Positions 25,036 to 33,198 are shown, counted from the first letter of the stretch. The stretch is DNA of 64,000 nt from Myxococcales bacterium (GCA_020846875.1 JADLDB010000009.1:1-64000), one strand, 5' to 3'. The notes: generated by a model from the letters alone, not told the origin. Numbers and translations: made by a program.

Positions 25036-25767
25036 GATCAAGCGCCGGCGCAGCGCTTCGGCCACGGCGTGCGCGCGGGTCGAAACGCCCAGCTTCCGGC
25101 GCACCGCGCGCAGGTGCTTGTCGACGCCGTGCTCAGAGATGCGCATCAGCACGCCGATCTCCCAGTCCGACTTCCCTTCCGAGGCCCAGCGCAGCGCCTC
25201 CAGCTCCCGGCCGCTGAGCCTCACGCCCGCCGGCCCCGGCTGAATCCCCTTGAGCGCGGCGGCGCGGGCGATCGCCGCCATCCCGAGCAGCGGGAGCAAC
25301 CCGCACACCCGCGCAGACAGCTCGAGGTCGCGACCCGCGAGGGAGTAGACGACCGCCCTGCCCCCGAGCGTCGACATCGCGCCGGTGAAGCCCTGCTTGA
25401 GGCCGAACTCGCACGCCTCTCCGAGTACCCGGCGCCCGGCCCGGGAAGCCACCGGGAGGTCGCTCCAGAGAAAGCCCTCCGGGCGGCGCTGCACCTGCGC
25501 CATCGCCGGATCCTGTCCCACGTACTTGTGCGCGGCGTACCGCGCCAGCCACTCGACGGGGTAGTCGTGGAAGAGGACGTGGCCCAACTGCTCCTCGGAG
25601 GAGAGCTCCCGCGCGGGCACCAGCGTCGCGATCACCCGCTCGACGCCGTGCGCCGACGTGGCCCGCACCAGCTCGCGGGTGATGTCCTCCGGCCCCTGCG
25701 CGAACTCGAGCCGTTGCAGGAATTGCTGCGCGCCCCGAAGCACCCCCACCAGCTCGGCGTCGGCCAT
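25030..25767 (-). CDS. LuxR-type regulator with intact acyl-homoserine-lactone-binding domain (solo)
   Basis: The 245-residue protein has an N-terminal autoinducer-binding domain (about 20-165) and a C-terminal LuxR helix-turn-helix (184-238; LSGRELEALRWASEGKSDWE). All six invariant ligand-pocket residues of LuxR/TraR proteins are present with TraR spacing: Trp73, Tyr77, Asp86, Pro87, Trp101, Gly129. The helix-turn-helix invariants Glu188, Leu192 and Gly198 are there too. No luxI-type synthase lies in the window, so this is a solo that probably reads signals from other bacteria. The promoter side has a TTGACT (25803-25798) and palindrome GCCGCCAGGCGGC (25778-25790). The secreted hydrolase follows on the same strand. 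Confidence 0.92.
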   Translation of the reverse strand: MADAELVGVLRGAQQFLQRLEFAQGPEDITRELVRATSAHGVERVIATLVPARELSSEEQLGHVLFHDYPVEWLARYAAHKYVGQDPAMAQVQRRPEGFLWSDLPVASRAGRRVLGEACEFGLKQGFTGAMSTLGGRAVVYSLAGRDLELSARVCGLLPLLGMAAIARAAALKGIQPGPAGVRLSGRELEALRWASEGKSDWEIGVLMRISEHGVDKHLRAVRRKLGVSTRAHAVAEALRRRLIQ

Positions 25768-25889
25768 GCGCCATCATGCCGCCAGGCGGCGCGACGCAGT
25801 CAATGAATTCCCAAAGCCTGGCCTGGCCGGCCGCGCCTGTCGTACGCCGCGCTTGAGCTTGCCCGGCTCAGAGTGGAGGCTTCGCCGCC

Positions 25890-27455
25890 ATGAGCGACAC
25901 CGAGGCGACGGCGACTGCTCCCACCAACGCGCCGGGGGCGAAGAACGTGGTGCACGCGGGGCTGGGCATGTTCGGCTGGGCGTACCGCGTCGAGCTCCTC
26001 CTCTTCCTCTGCGCCTTCTGCCTCTTCGCCGCCTTCTCTTCCCAGCGCTTCCTGCGCCAGAGCGCGGCGCCCCACTTCGTGTACCAGGCGAAGGCGTGGC
26101 TGGACGGGCGCGCGGACATCGATCCCCAGGTGCTGCCCAACATCGAGGACTGGGCCTGCGTGCGCGAGGTGAACGGGGTGAAGTCGCGGTGCGAAGGCGC
26201 GCTCCGGCCGGGCGATCGCTGGTACTCCTCGTTCCCCTGGTTCCCCGCGGTGGTGATGCTGCCCTTCGTGCTGGTGAACGGCTACCAACTCAACGACACC
26301 AGCTTCGGGGTGATCATCGCCGCGCTGGCCCTGGCGCTCTTCTACGCCCTGTTGCGGCTCCTCTCGGAGCTCGAGTCCAGCCGCCGGTCCCCCCGAGAGA
26401 ACGCGGCGCTGGCGGCGCTCCTGGGCTTCGGCACGCTCTTCTTCTACGCGGCCATCCGCGGGGAGGTGTGGTTCTCGGCCGAGGTGATGGGCGTGGCGCT
26501 GACGGCGCTGTACCTGCGCAACGCGGTGGGCGCGCGGCGGCCGGAGCTGGCGGGCCTGTTCTGGTCGATGGCGGTGCTGACCCGCACGCCGCTCTTCTTC
26601 ACCGGCATCTTCTTCGCCCTGGAGGTGCTGGTGCCCACGCGGGGCAAGCGGGCGGAGGAGTGGAGCGCCTTCCTCAAGGCCCCGAAGGAGAAGCTGCGGG
26701 TGCTGGGCCGCTTCGCGCTTGGCGCCGCGCCGCTGGGGCTGCTGGCCGTCGCGTACAACCAGGCGCGCTTCGGCAGCCTCACCGAGTTCGGCCACCGCTT
26801 CCTCTACAACAACCGCGTCAACGTCGACATCGACACCTGGGGGCTGTTCCACCCGCACTACCTGACGCGCAACCTCGACGCGGCCTTCCTGAAGCTGCCG
26901 CTCTTCCACGGCGAGCCGCTCACGCTGTCCTACGACGCCTGGGGCCTGTCGCTGTTCCTCACCCTGCCCCTGCTCGCGCTGGCGGTGGTGCCCGCCGCCA
27001 CGCCCCGGCGCGCGTGGACGGCGCTGGCCGCGATGGGGGGCGTCTTGCTGGTGTCGGCGCTCTTCCCTGCGCTGCCTCCGCCTGCCGGAGAGCCGCCCAT
27101 CGGCTGGCGGGCCCCCGCGGCCTGGCTGGTGCTGGCCCTGGCCCTCGGCACGCTCGTCCACTTCGCGCGCGAGTGGGTGAAGGCGCCGGACGCGCCGCGG
27201 CTCGCCTTCCCCCTGCTGATCACCCTCGCCTGCTGCATGGTGCCCGGGCTGCTGTACCAGAACACCGGCTACGCCCAGTTCGGCTTCCGCTTCAGCATCG
27301 ACTACACGCCGTACGTGGTGCTGCTGGTGGCGCTGTCCGGCTGGGGGCTGAAGAAGCCGGTGCCGCTGGCGCTCGCCGCCCTGTCGCTGGTGGTGAACTT
27401 CTGGGGCGCGGTCGCCTTCCGCGGTTATACGGAGCTGGTGCGGCGCTGGAATTGA
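25890..27455 (+). CDS. polytopic membrane protein, GT-C glycosyltransferase-like
   Basis: The 521-residue protein has about ten hydrophobic helices. A conserved-looking loop after helix 1 (SSQRFLRQSAAPHFVYQAKA, then LDGRADIDP) and a second loop (GDRWYSSFPWFPAVVMLPF) match the type of acidic/aromatic loops in GT-C family membrane transferases that use polyprenyl-linked sugars. The link is by layout only; no family signature was proven. It diverges from the LuxR gene across 122 bp and is followed at 18 bp by a DUF1285-like gene. Confidence 0.65.
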   Translation: MSDTEATATAPTNAPGAKNVVHAGLGMFGWAYRVELLLFLCAFCLFAAFSSQRFLRQSAAPHFVYQAKAWLDGRADIDPQVLPNIEDWACVREVNGVKSRCEGALRPGDRWYSSFPWFPAVVMLPFVLVNGYQLNDTSFGVIIAALALALFYALLRLLSELESSRRSPRENAALAALLGFGTLFFYAAIRGEVWFSAEVMGVALTALYLRNAVGARRPELAGLFWSMAVLTRTPLFFTGIFFALEVLVPTRGKRAEEWSAFLKAPKEKLRVLGRFALGAAPLGLLAVAYNQARFGSLTEFGHRFLYNNRVNVDIDTWGLFHPHYLTRNLDAAFLKLPLFHGEPLTLSYDAWGLSLFLTLPLLALAVVPAATPRRAWTALAAMGGVLLVSALFPALPPPAGEPPIGWRAPAAWLVLALALGTLVHFAREWVKAPDAPRLAFPLLITLACCMVPGLLYQNTGYAQFGFRFSIDYTPYVVLLVALSGWGLKKPVPLALAALSLVVNFWGAVAFRGYTELVRRWN

Positions 27456-27472
27456 CGCGCGGGGAAGTGTCG

Positions 27473-28000
27473 ATGGACTCACCCACCCCGAAGAAGTGGC
27501 ACACGCGGGAAGACTCCGGCATCGCGCTGGACAGGCGCCTCACCTGGCTGCACGACGGCGAGGTCATCGACCACCCCAACATCATCGAGGCCTTCAACCG
27601 CGGCGTGCGGGTGATGGAGGACGGGCGCTACCAACTGCACTTCGGCAGCGACTGGTGCTTCATCGAGGTGGCGGACTGCGCCTTCGGGGTGGTGGCGGTG
27701 GACGTGTCCGAGGGCGACCGCCTCTCGGTGCGCCTGTCCGATCGCACCGCGGAGTGGCTGGACGCGACCTCGCTCGAGCTCGACAACGAGGGCGTGGTGA
27801 CGGTACGGGTGAAGGAGGGGAAGGCGAAGGCGCGCTTCTCGCGGACCGCTCAGTCGCAGTTGGCGGAGTTCTTCGTCCCCGCAGGGGAGCGGCTGGCGCT
27901 GGACGTGCGCGGGCGCAGGTGGATGACGCCCCTCACCGCCGCACCGACAGGCACCGCACCGGCTGGGCCGCGGCCGTCTTCGCCATCTCCTCCGAGATGA
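27473..28000 (+). CDS. DUF1285-like cytoplasmic protein
   Basis: The 175-residue protein resembles DUF1285: an N-terminal LTWLHDGEVIDHPNIIEAF, then EDGRYQLHFGSDWCFIEVAD (family pattern: Gly-Tyr then V/I-ED), then short strands. ATG 27473 has GGGGA seven bases upstream. The last 68 bp overlap the convergent transglycosylase-like gene, and the final residues (TAAPTGTAPAGPRPSSPSPP) look like a by-product of that overlap. DUF1285 proteins are of unknown role. It follows the membrane gene by 17 bases and may be in its operon. Confidence 0.7.
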   Translation: MDSPTPKKWHTREDSGIALDRRLTWLHDGEVIDHPNIIEAFNRGVRVMEDGRYQLHFGSDWCFIEVADCAFGVVAVDVSEGDRLSVRLSDRTAEWLDATSLELDNEGVVTVRVKEGKAKARFSRTAQSQLAEFFVPAGERLALDVRGRRWMTPLTAAPTGTAPAGPRPSSPSPPR

Positions 28001-28724
28001 GCCCCACCATCGCCAGGCGCGAGAGCAGCGTGTCCCGCGACTCGCGCACCAGCGAGGCGTTCTTGCAGCGCTTGACCTCCTCCCAGTAGTCCCAGGGCGG
28101 AATGGCCAGCTGCAGCTCGGCCAGCTCGGCGACCGACAGCTCGGCCAGCGGCTTCTGCATCAAGAAGCGCGCTGCCGCCTCCACGCCGATCATCCCGTGC
28201 TCGAACTGCATGGCGTGGAGATCGAAGGCCACCAGCTGATCCTTCTCGAGGAAGCGGTGGATCCGGTCCGCCGCCACCGCCAGCTGCATGGGCGTCTGCG
28301 CCCCCAGCCGCCGCGCCAGCCGCCGCGCGAAGATCAGCTCGCACGCGCCGTCCCCGTCCAGCACCCGGTTCTGCGCCAGCATGATGAAGACGCGCTTGTT
28401 CCAGGCCCAGCCGTCCTCGCGCGGCGTCTGGAAGTACGTCGGGCAGCCCGTCTCGGTGATGTAGAAGGCGATCAGGTTCTTCGGCAGCTTCCCGAAGTCC
28501 GGCTTCTCCCACTTCACGCTCTCGCGCTCCGACGGGCGTCTGGAGAGCTGCACCGACTGGCGCTCGCTCTCGATGGACTGGCGCAGGTGCGTCTCGACGT
28601 CCAGCTCGCTGTCGAGGGCGTTGGGCAGGTTGCCCAGGGTGTACAGCCACGCCCCCGGGACGATCACCGCCACGGCCATCACCGCCAGCACTCCCATCAC
28701 CACGAAGGCCTTCAGTCCCTTCAC
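27933..28724 (-). CDS. GT51 transglycosylase-like protein with degenerate catalytic region
   Basis: The 263-residue protein has an N-terminal membrane anchor (FVVMGVLAVMAVAVIVPGAWL), then a region that aligns by eye with the family-51 peptidoglycan glycosyltransferase domain: GMIGVEAAARFLMQKPLAEL, then SVAELAELQLAIPPWDYWEE. However, the active-site segment (usually ExxxFxxHxG with catalytic Glu) reads IAFYITETGCPTYFQTPRED, with no recognisable EDxxFxxH. The enzyme may be inactive or use other residues. A GTG start is used, with AGGAG about ten bases upstream. It overlaps the end of the DUF1285-like gene on the opposite strand. Confidence 0.75.
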   Translation of the reverse strand: MKGLKAFVVMGVLAVMAVAVIVPGAWLYTLGNLPNALDSELDVETHLRQSIESERQSVQLSRRPSERESVKWEKPDFGKLPKNLIAFYITETGCPTYFQTPREDGWAWNKRVFIMLAQNRVLDGDGACELIFARRLARRLGAQTPMQLAVAADRIHRFLEKDQLVAFDLHAMQFEHGMIGVEAAARFLMQKPLAELSVAELAELQLAIPPWDYWEEVKRCKNASLVRESRDTLLSRLAMVGLISEEMAKTAAAQPVRCLSVRR

Positions 28725-28863
28725 CTGGTCCGTCTCCTCGTCGCCGCCCCATCATCGCCCTCGAAGCCGCGCGCGCCCAGCCGAAAGGGGGCCGCGGGAA
28801 TCCGGCAGGCGTGACGCGCTTTCACTTTGCATGGCGATCCCGGCCCCGTAGGATCTTCCATAC

Positions 28864-29418
28864 ATGACGACCGTGACCTGCTTCACCACGATGAAGAGTC
28901 CAGTCGGCAACCTGCTCCTCACCAGCGACGGCGTGTCCCTGACCGGGCTGTTCCCCGAGTCCCACCAGGACGTGCCGCCCCGCACCCCAGCCTGGAAGCG
29001 CGACGACCGCTGGTTCTGCGGCGTGCGCGATCAGCTCGTCGCCTACTTCCAGGGGAAGTTGACCCGCTTCGAGGTGCCGCTGCTCCCCGAGGGCACGCTC
29101 TTCCAGCAGAAGGTGTGGACCGCGCTGCGGGGCATCTCCTGCGGCACCACCTGGACGTACGGCGAGCTGGCGAAGCGGCTGGGCAGCCCGCAGTCCTCCC
29201 GCGCGGTGGGGCTGGCCACCGGCCGCAACCCGATCTCCGTCATCATCCCCTGTCACCGCCTGATCGGCGCCGACGGCTCGCTCACCGGGTACGCCGGGGG
29301 ACTGGCGATGAAGCGCTGGCTGCTCGAGCACGAGCTGACGCGCTTCGGCGTGCGCGCGGTGCCCGGGCTGTTCGCCGTGCCGCCCACGCCGTCGAACGGG
29401 CGCGTGGCCCTGGCCTGA
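28864..29418 (+). CDS. ogt: methylated-DNA--protein-cysteine methyltransferase
   Basis: This enzyme removes alkyl groups from O6-methylguanine by transferring them to its own cysteine, and is used up in doing so. The 184-residue protein has the active-site motif IPCHRL with acceptor Cys130, the DNA-binding helix region TWTYGELAKRLGSPQSSRAV, and GLATGRNPISVIIP. It lacks an Ada domain, so it is the Ogt type. It is first in a close-packed same-strand run: next start 16 bp after its stop, then a 4-nt overlap, then a one-base gap before the diguanylate cyclase gene. Confidence 0.96.
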   Translation: MTTVTCFTTMKSPVGNLLLTSDGVSLTGLFPESHQDVPPRTPAWKRDDRWFCGVRDQLVAYFQGKLTRFEVPLLPEGTLFQQKVWTALRGISCGTTWTYGELAKRLGSPQSSRAVGLATGRNPISVIIPCHRLIGADGSLTGYAGGLAMKRWLLEHELTRFGVRAVPGLFAVPPTPSNGRVALA

Positions 29419-29434
29419 CGGACCGGAGGACTCG

Positions 29435-29866
29435 ATGCCTGGACGGCCGGCTGACGCGAAGTCCCTCGGGAAGACGATCAACACCGACTACTCCGAGCTG
29501 GACGACGACATCCTGCTGGTGGCGCCCTTCCCGGGCACGAAGGACGACGGTCCCTCGGCGCGCGAAAACCTGTCCTTCCAGACGGACTGGGCGGTGAAAG
29601 CGGGCCGCCGCTGCGGCGTGGTGGTGATGATCAGCTCGCTCACCTCGCAGGACGGCGACGCGCGCCGCATCTACGCCGAAGGCATGAGCCCCGACCTCTT
29701 CTTTGGAGCAGCCCTCGTGGTGGGCAACCCGCTGGCCCGCGCGATCGCCAGCTTCTTCATGGGCCTGTCCCGTCCGCGGATCGACACGAAGCTCTTCGAC
29801 ACCATCGACGGCGCGACGGCGTGGCTCAGGTCGATTCGCCCCGGCCCGAAGGCGTCCGCGCCGTGA
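29435..29866 (+). CDS. STAS-like (SpoIIAA-like) protein, first paralog
   Basis: The 143-residue protein starts at ATG 29435 with GGAGG five bases upstream. It looks like a STAS/SpoIIAA-like alpha/beta domain: LDDDILLVAPFPG, GRRCGVVVMISSLTS, then LVVGNPLARAIASFFMGL, PRIDTKLFDTIDGATAWL. The last pattern (acidic/basic loop, Phe, Ala-x-x-Trp-Leu) is common to SpoIIAA-like proteins. The assignment is by eye. It is clearly related to the next gene in the operon. Function unknown; STAS domains often serve as phosphorylatable switches or partner-binding modules. Confidence 0.65.
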   Translation: MPGRPADAKSLGKTINTDYSELDDDILLVAPFPGTKDDGPSARENLSFQTDWAVKAGRRCGVVVMISSLTSQDGDARRIYAEGMSPDLFFGAALVVGNPLARAIASFFMGLSRPRIDTKLFDTIDGATAWLRSIRPGPKASAP

Positions 29867-30276
29867 AGGTCGACGCTTCGGCGTGGAGATCGCTGGGCCG
29901 CACCGGCAACGCGGCCTTCTACGAGCTCGAGCCCCGGGTGCTGGTGGTGATCCCCGACGAGGGCACCGCCGACGACGAAGCCACGGCAAAGGCCAGCGTC
30001 AGGCTACAGCTCGAGCACCTGCGCCAGCACGGGCGGCGGGCCGGAGTGGTGGTGCTGATGGACCGCGTCGTCGAGCAGACCGCAGCCGCGCGCGCCGTCT
30101 ACCGCGACCAGCCGGACCCCTCCTTCCAGGCCTGCTTCGCGCTGGTGGGCGGCACGATGTTCGGCCGGGCGATCGCCTCCATCTTCATCGGCCTTCACCC
30201 GCCTCGCGTCCCGACGAAGCTCTTCGCCACCTTCGAGGAAGCCGTGGCCTGGTGTCGCACCATGGCCGGAGCCTGA
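29863..30276 (+). CDS. STAS-like (SpoIIAA-like) protein, second paralog
   Basis: The 137-residue protein is a tandem paralog of the previous gene: GRRAGVVVLMDRVVEQTAAA, LVGGTMFGRAIASIFIGLHP and PRVPTKLFATFEEAVAWCRT match segment for segment. The GTG at 29863 overlaps the stop of the previous gene (GTGA), which gives coupled translation and defines the start; the frame is open further upstream. Only one base separates its stop from the cyclase start. Two coupled STAS-like proteins next to a diguanylate cyclase suggest a partner-switching input to c-di-GMP signalling, which is inference. Confidence 0.65.
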   Translation: MKVDASAWRSLGRTGNAAFYELEPRVLVVIPDEGTADDEATAKASVRLQLEHLRQHGRRAGVVVLMDRVVEQTAAARAVYRDQPDPSFQACFALVGGTMFGRAIASIFIGLHPPRVPTKLFATFEEAVAWCRTMAGA

Positions 30277-30277
30277 G

Positions 30278-31552
30278 GTGAGCGACGGCGACCTCCCCCC
30301 GGCGCTCCTCGAGGCCTTCTTGAGGCTGTGTCAGGGGGACTTCTCGTTCCGCCTGCCGCGCAGCAGGTCCCGCGACGCCGAGGACACCGGCGCCTTCCTC
30401 TTCAACACCATCGCCGAGGAGCTGGAGCGCATGCTGCGCACCTCGCGCGACCAGGAGGAGCGCCTGGCCAGGGCGGTGGAGACCTTGACCACCTCGTTGC
30501 AGCGCGCGGCCGCGGGCGACCTGGGGGTGCAGGTCGAGCGCGACTACCGGGGCGACGCCGTGGACGTGCTGGCCTTCCTGGTCAACAACACCGTCGACGA
30601 GCTGCGGCGGCTGGTGGAAGAAAACGCCCGCCGCGCCGCCGAGGAGCGGCGCCGCCTGGAGCACCTGGTCGAGGAGCGGACCCGCCAACTGCGCGAGAGC
30701 GAAGAGAACTTCCGCCGGCTCTTCGCCGCGGCCCCGGTCCCAATGCTGCTGGTGGGGACCGCAGAGGCGAAGGTGCGGTACTGCAACGAGCGCGCGGCCG
30801 CGCTGCTGCAGCGCCGGGTGGGGGAAGTGGTCGGCGGTCCGGCCCCGTCCCTCTTCGAGCGCGACGAGGATCGCGCCGTCTTCCTCGATCGCCTTCGCCG
30901 CGGCGAGGCGATCGACGGGCTCGCAGTTCCGCTGCGGGTCGACGGGCCGGCCACCTGGGCCCTGGTGAGCGCCCGCGCGCTGGTGGTGGGCGATCAACCG
31001 TCGGTGATGATCAGCCTCACCGATCTCACCGAGCAGAAGCGGGTGGAGGAGCGCCTGCGCGAGCTGGCCACCACCGACGCGCTGACCGGCGCCCACAACC
31101 GGCGCCACTTCTTCGAGCTCGCCGAGGCCGAGCTGGCGCGCGCCGGGCGCTACCGACACTCCCTGTGCGTGGGGATGCTCGACCTGGACCACTTCAAGGC
31201 GGTCAACGATCGCTTCGGCCACCAGGTGGGAGACGAGGCGCTGCAGTTGGTGGTCGCGGCGGCGCGAGCCCAGCTCCGGAAGCCGGACGTCGTGGGCCGC
31301 TACGGCGGCGAGGAGTTCGCGCTGATGCTCCCTGAGACCAGCCTGGACGACGCCGCCGAGGTGCTCGAGCGAACGCGGCAGGCGGTGGAGGCGATCGTCC
31401 TCGTCAGCGCGGGCGAGCAGGTCCACCTCACGGTGAGCGCCGGCGTCGTCGCGTGGAAGGTGGGCGAGCGCATCGACGAGACCCTGCACCGAGCCGACGA
31501 CGCGCTCTACCAGGCCAAGCAGGGGCGCAACCGCGTGGTGCGGGCAGGGTAG
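30278..31552 (+). CDS. diguanylate cyclase with HAMP-like, PAS and GGDEF domains
   Basis: This enzyme makes cyclic di-GMP from two GTP. The 424-residue protein has no membrane helices. Residues 18-115 contain two HAMP-like units (CQGDFSFRLPRS; AAGDLGVQVERDYRGD), residues 120-145 a coiled coil, about 145-255 a PAS domain, and from about 262 the GGDEF domain (TTDALTGAHNRRHFFE). The active-site motif is GGEEF (343-347) with the allosteric I-site R334-K-P-D337 exactly five residues upstream, so it should be catalytically active and product-inhibited. GTG start, GGAG six bases upstream. Likely co-transcribed with ogt and the STAS-like pair. Confidence 0.93.
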   Translation: MSDGDLPPALLEAFLRLCQGDFSFRLPRSRSRDAEDTGAFLFNTIAEELERMLRTSRDQEERLARAVETLTTSLQRAAAGDLGVQVERDYRGDAVDVLAFLVNNTVDELRRLVEENARRAAEERRRLEHLVEERTRQLRESEENFRRLFAAAPVPMLLVGTAEAKVRYCNERAAALLQRRVGEVVGGPAPSLFERDEDRAVFLDRLRRGEAIDGLAVPLRVDGPATWALVSARALVVGDQPSVMISLTDLTEQKRVEERLRELATTDALTGAHNRRHFFELAEAELARAGRYRHSLCVGMLDLDHFKAVNDRFGHQVGDEALQLVVAAARAQLRKPDVVGRYGGEEFALMLPETSLDDAAEVLERTRQAVEAIVLVSAGEQVHLTVSAGVVAWKVGERIDETLHRADDALYQAKQGRNRVVRAG

Positions 31553-31617
31553 CGCCGCCGGCGCCTTCCGAAGCCCTCTCCTCCGCCGCAGTCCGTGGGG
31601 CGCCTCGCCCGCGCGGG

Positions 31618-33198
31618 CTACTTCGCCGCCACGTCCGCCGAGGAGTAGCGGACCTCGTAGACGACCGCGGAAGGATCCGACTGGTGGTCGCCCAGCGGGT
31701 TGAGCGGCGTCCACGCCGCGGTGACGAGCCACCGCCCGTCCCGCGAGAAGCGCACCCGGCGCACCGCCCAGCCGTAGTCGTCGTCCACCCAGGCCTCTTG
31801 CCCCACGGGGAGGTGTAACCGCACCGTCTTGTCCCAGCCGCCGGTGGCCAGCGTCTTCCCGTCGGGGCTGATGGCCGCGGTCGCCACCACGCCGTGGTGC
31901 CCAGAGCGCTTCTCCAGCACCTCCCCGGTGGCCAGCGCGACGCGTGCGCCGCAGTCCCATTCGCGCTCGGGCTCCGTCTCCTTGCGCTTCTCCCGCTCGT
32001 ACACCTCGCGGGTGCGCTCGGCCTTCGTCTCGGAGAAGGCCACGCCCAGCACCTCGCCGGCCGCGTCGATGGACAAGTCGTTGAGCGCCGCCGGGAAGGT
32101 GTAGTCGCGCTCGACGCGCAGCTCCCGCGCCTCCACCTGGCTCACCGGCACGCCGTCCTTCGCGCTCACCAGCGCCGCCTTCGCCGCCTCGTCGAAGGCG
32201 ATGTCCACCGCCGCGAGGAGCGAGGCGCCCAGCACGCCTTGCGCCTCGGGAGGGACGCACGCGTCGCACACCGCCACGTCCACCCCGTCCAGCACCAGCG
32301 TCTTGAAGGCCAGCCGCCGCCCCTTCGCCACCCGCGCCACCTGCGTCCCCAGCCCGGTGCTGATCTGCGTCGTGTCGGTGAGCTGGCTGACGGAGATGCC
32401 CGCGGCCTCGGCCAGCGCGGCGCGCACCACCACGCCGGGGAGCCGGTTGTCCACCGTCACCTGTCCGGACGCGCGCCCGTCGAGGAGGAGGCGGAAGAGC
32501 ACCACCCCGTTGCGCTTCCCGGTGGCCAGCCGCGCGGCGCGGGGAGGAGCCGCCGGCGCGTCCACCCGGAGCACCACCAGGCGCTTGTCCCAACCGGCAG
32601 AGACGAGGACTCCGCCGGCGCCCCACGCCAGGCCGCGCACCTCGTCCTGGTGCGCGCGGACCTCGCCCAGGAAGGCCAGCGCGGGCCAGGACAGCAGCGT
32701 GACGAGGCCCTTGGCGCTCCCCACCGCGACGGTGTCACCGGCGGGGCTCCACGCCAGCGAGACCAGCGGCTCTTCCGTGAGCCAGGCGCCCTCGAGCGCT
32801 CCGTCCGCGGAGGCGTAGACGCGCAGGGCCCCGTCCCGGCACACGGCGGCCACGTGAGCGCCGTCGGGGGAAAAGTCCAGCGCGTCCACGTCCCACTCCA
32901 GCGGCGTCACCGCGGGATCGCCGCGCCGCTGCGGCTCCTGCCCGCCCAGGGTGTACAGCGCGAGGTGAAATGACTTGGGCCCCAGGCGCGACACCGCGGC
33001 CGTCTTCGCGTCGGGCGACAGCTTCGCGTCGTAGACGAAGTCCTCCGCGTTGAGCACCACCGGCGGCCCCAGGCCGGACACCGCGCCGCCAAGGTGCCCG
33101 CCAGGCGAGGCCGCCAGCGCCTCCAGCGCCGACTGCGGAGTGGGCGCCGCAGTGCGGCACCCGAGGAGGGCCAGCGCCGCGAAGAGGAGCGAGCGCAT
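31618..33198 (-). CDS. lipoprotein with WD40 repeats and an embedded retropepsin-like domain
   Basis: The 526-residue product starts MRSLLFAALALLGC, a lipoprotein signal (Cys14). Two sets of WD40-like units (DALDFSPDGAHVAAVCRDGA; TAAISPDGKTLATGGWDKTV) flank a central segment (about 240-350) that resembles an aspartic-protease-like fold (VTVDNRLPGVVVRAALAEAA; LDGVDVAVCDACVPPEAQGV and LGASLLAAVDIAF). In retropepsins the first triad would be DTG; here it is VDNRLPG, so it is probably catalytically dead. The start overlaps the stop of the upstream LpoA-like gene (TGATG), so the two are translationally coupled. Its role is likely envelope scaffolding, but this is unproven. Confidence 0.75.
   Translation of the reverse strand: MRSLLFAALALLGCRTAAPTPQSALEALAASPGGHLGGAVSGLGPPVVLNAEDFVYDAKLSPDAKTAAVSRLGPKSFHLALYTLGGQEPQRRGDPAVTPLEWDVDALDFSPDGAHVAAVCRDGALRVYASADGALEGAWLTEEPLVSLAWSPAGDTVAVGSAKGLVTLLSWPALAFLGEVRAHQDEVRGLAWGAGGVLVSAGWDKRLVVLRVDAPAAPPRAARLATGKRNGVVLFRLLLDGRASGQVTVDNRLPGVVVRAALAEAAGISVSQLTDTTQISTGLGTQVARVAKGRRLAFKTLVLDGVDVAVCDACVPPEAQGVLGASLLAAVDIAFDEAAKAALVSAKDGVPVSQVEARELRVERDYTFPAALNDLSIDAAGEVLGVAFSETKAERTREVYEREKRKETEPEREWDCGARVALATGEVLEKRSGHHGVVATAAISPDGKTLATGGWDKTVRLHLPVGQEAWVDDDYGWAVRRVRFSRDGRWLVTAAWTPLNPLGDHQSDPSAVVYEVRYSSADVAAK

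Noticed and set aside
31618-33198. calling the embedded domain an active aspartic protease
   Set aside because: The DTG/DSG triad is not present; the site reads VDNRLPG.
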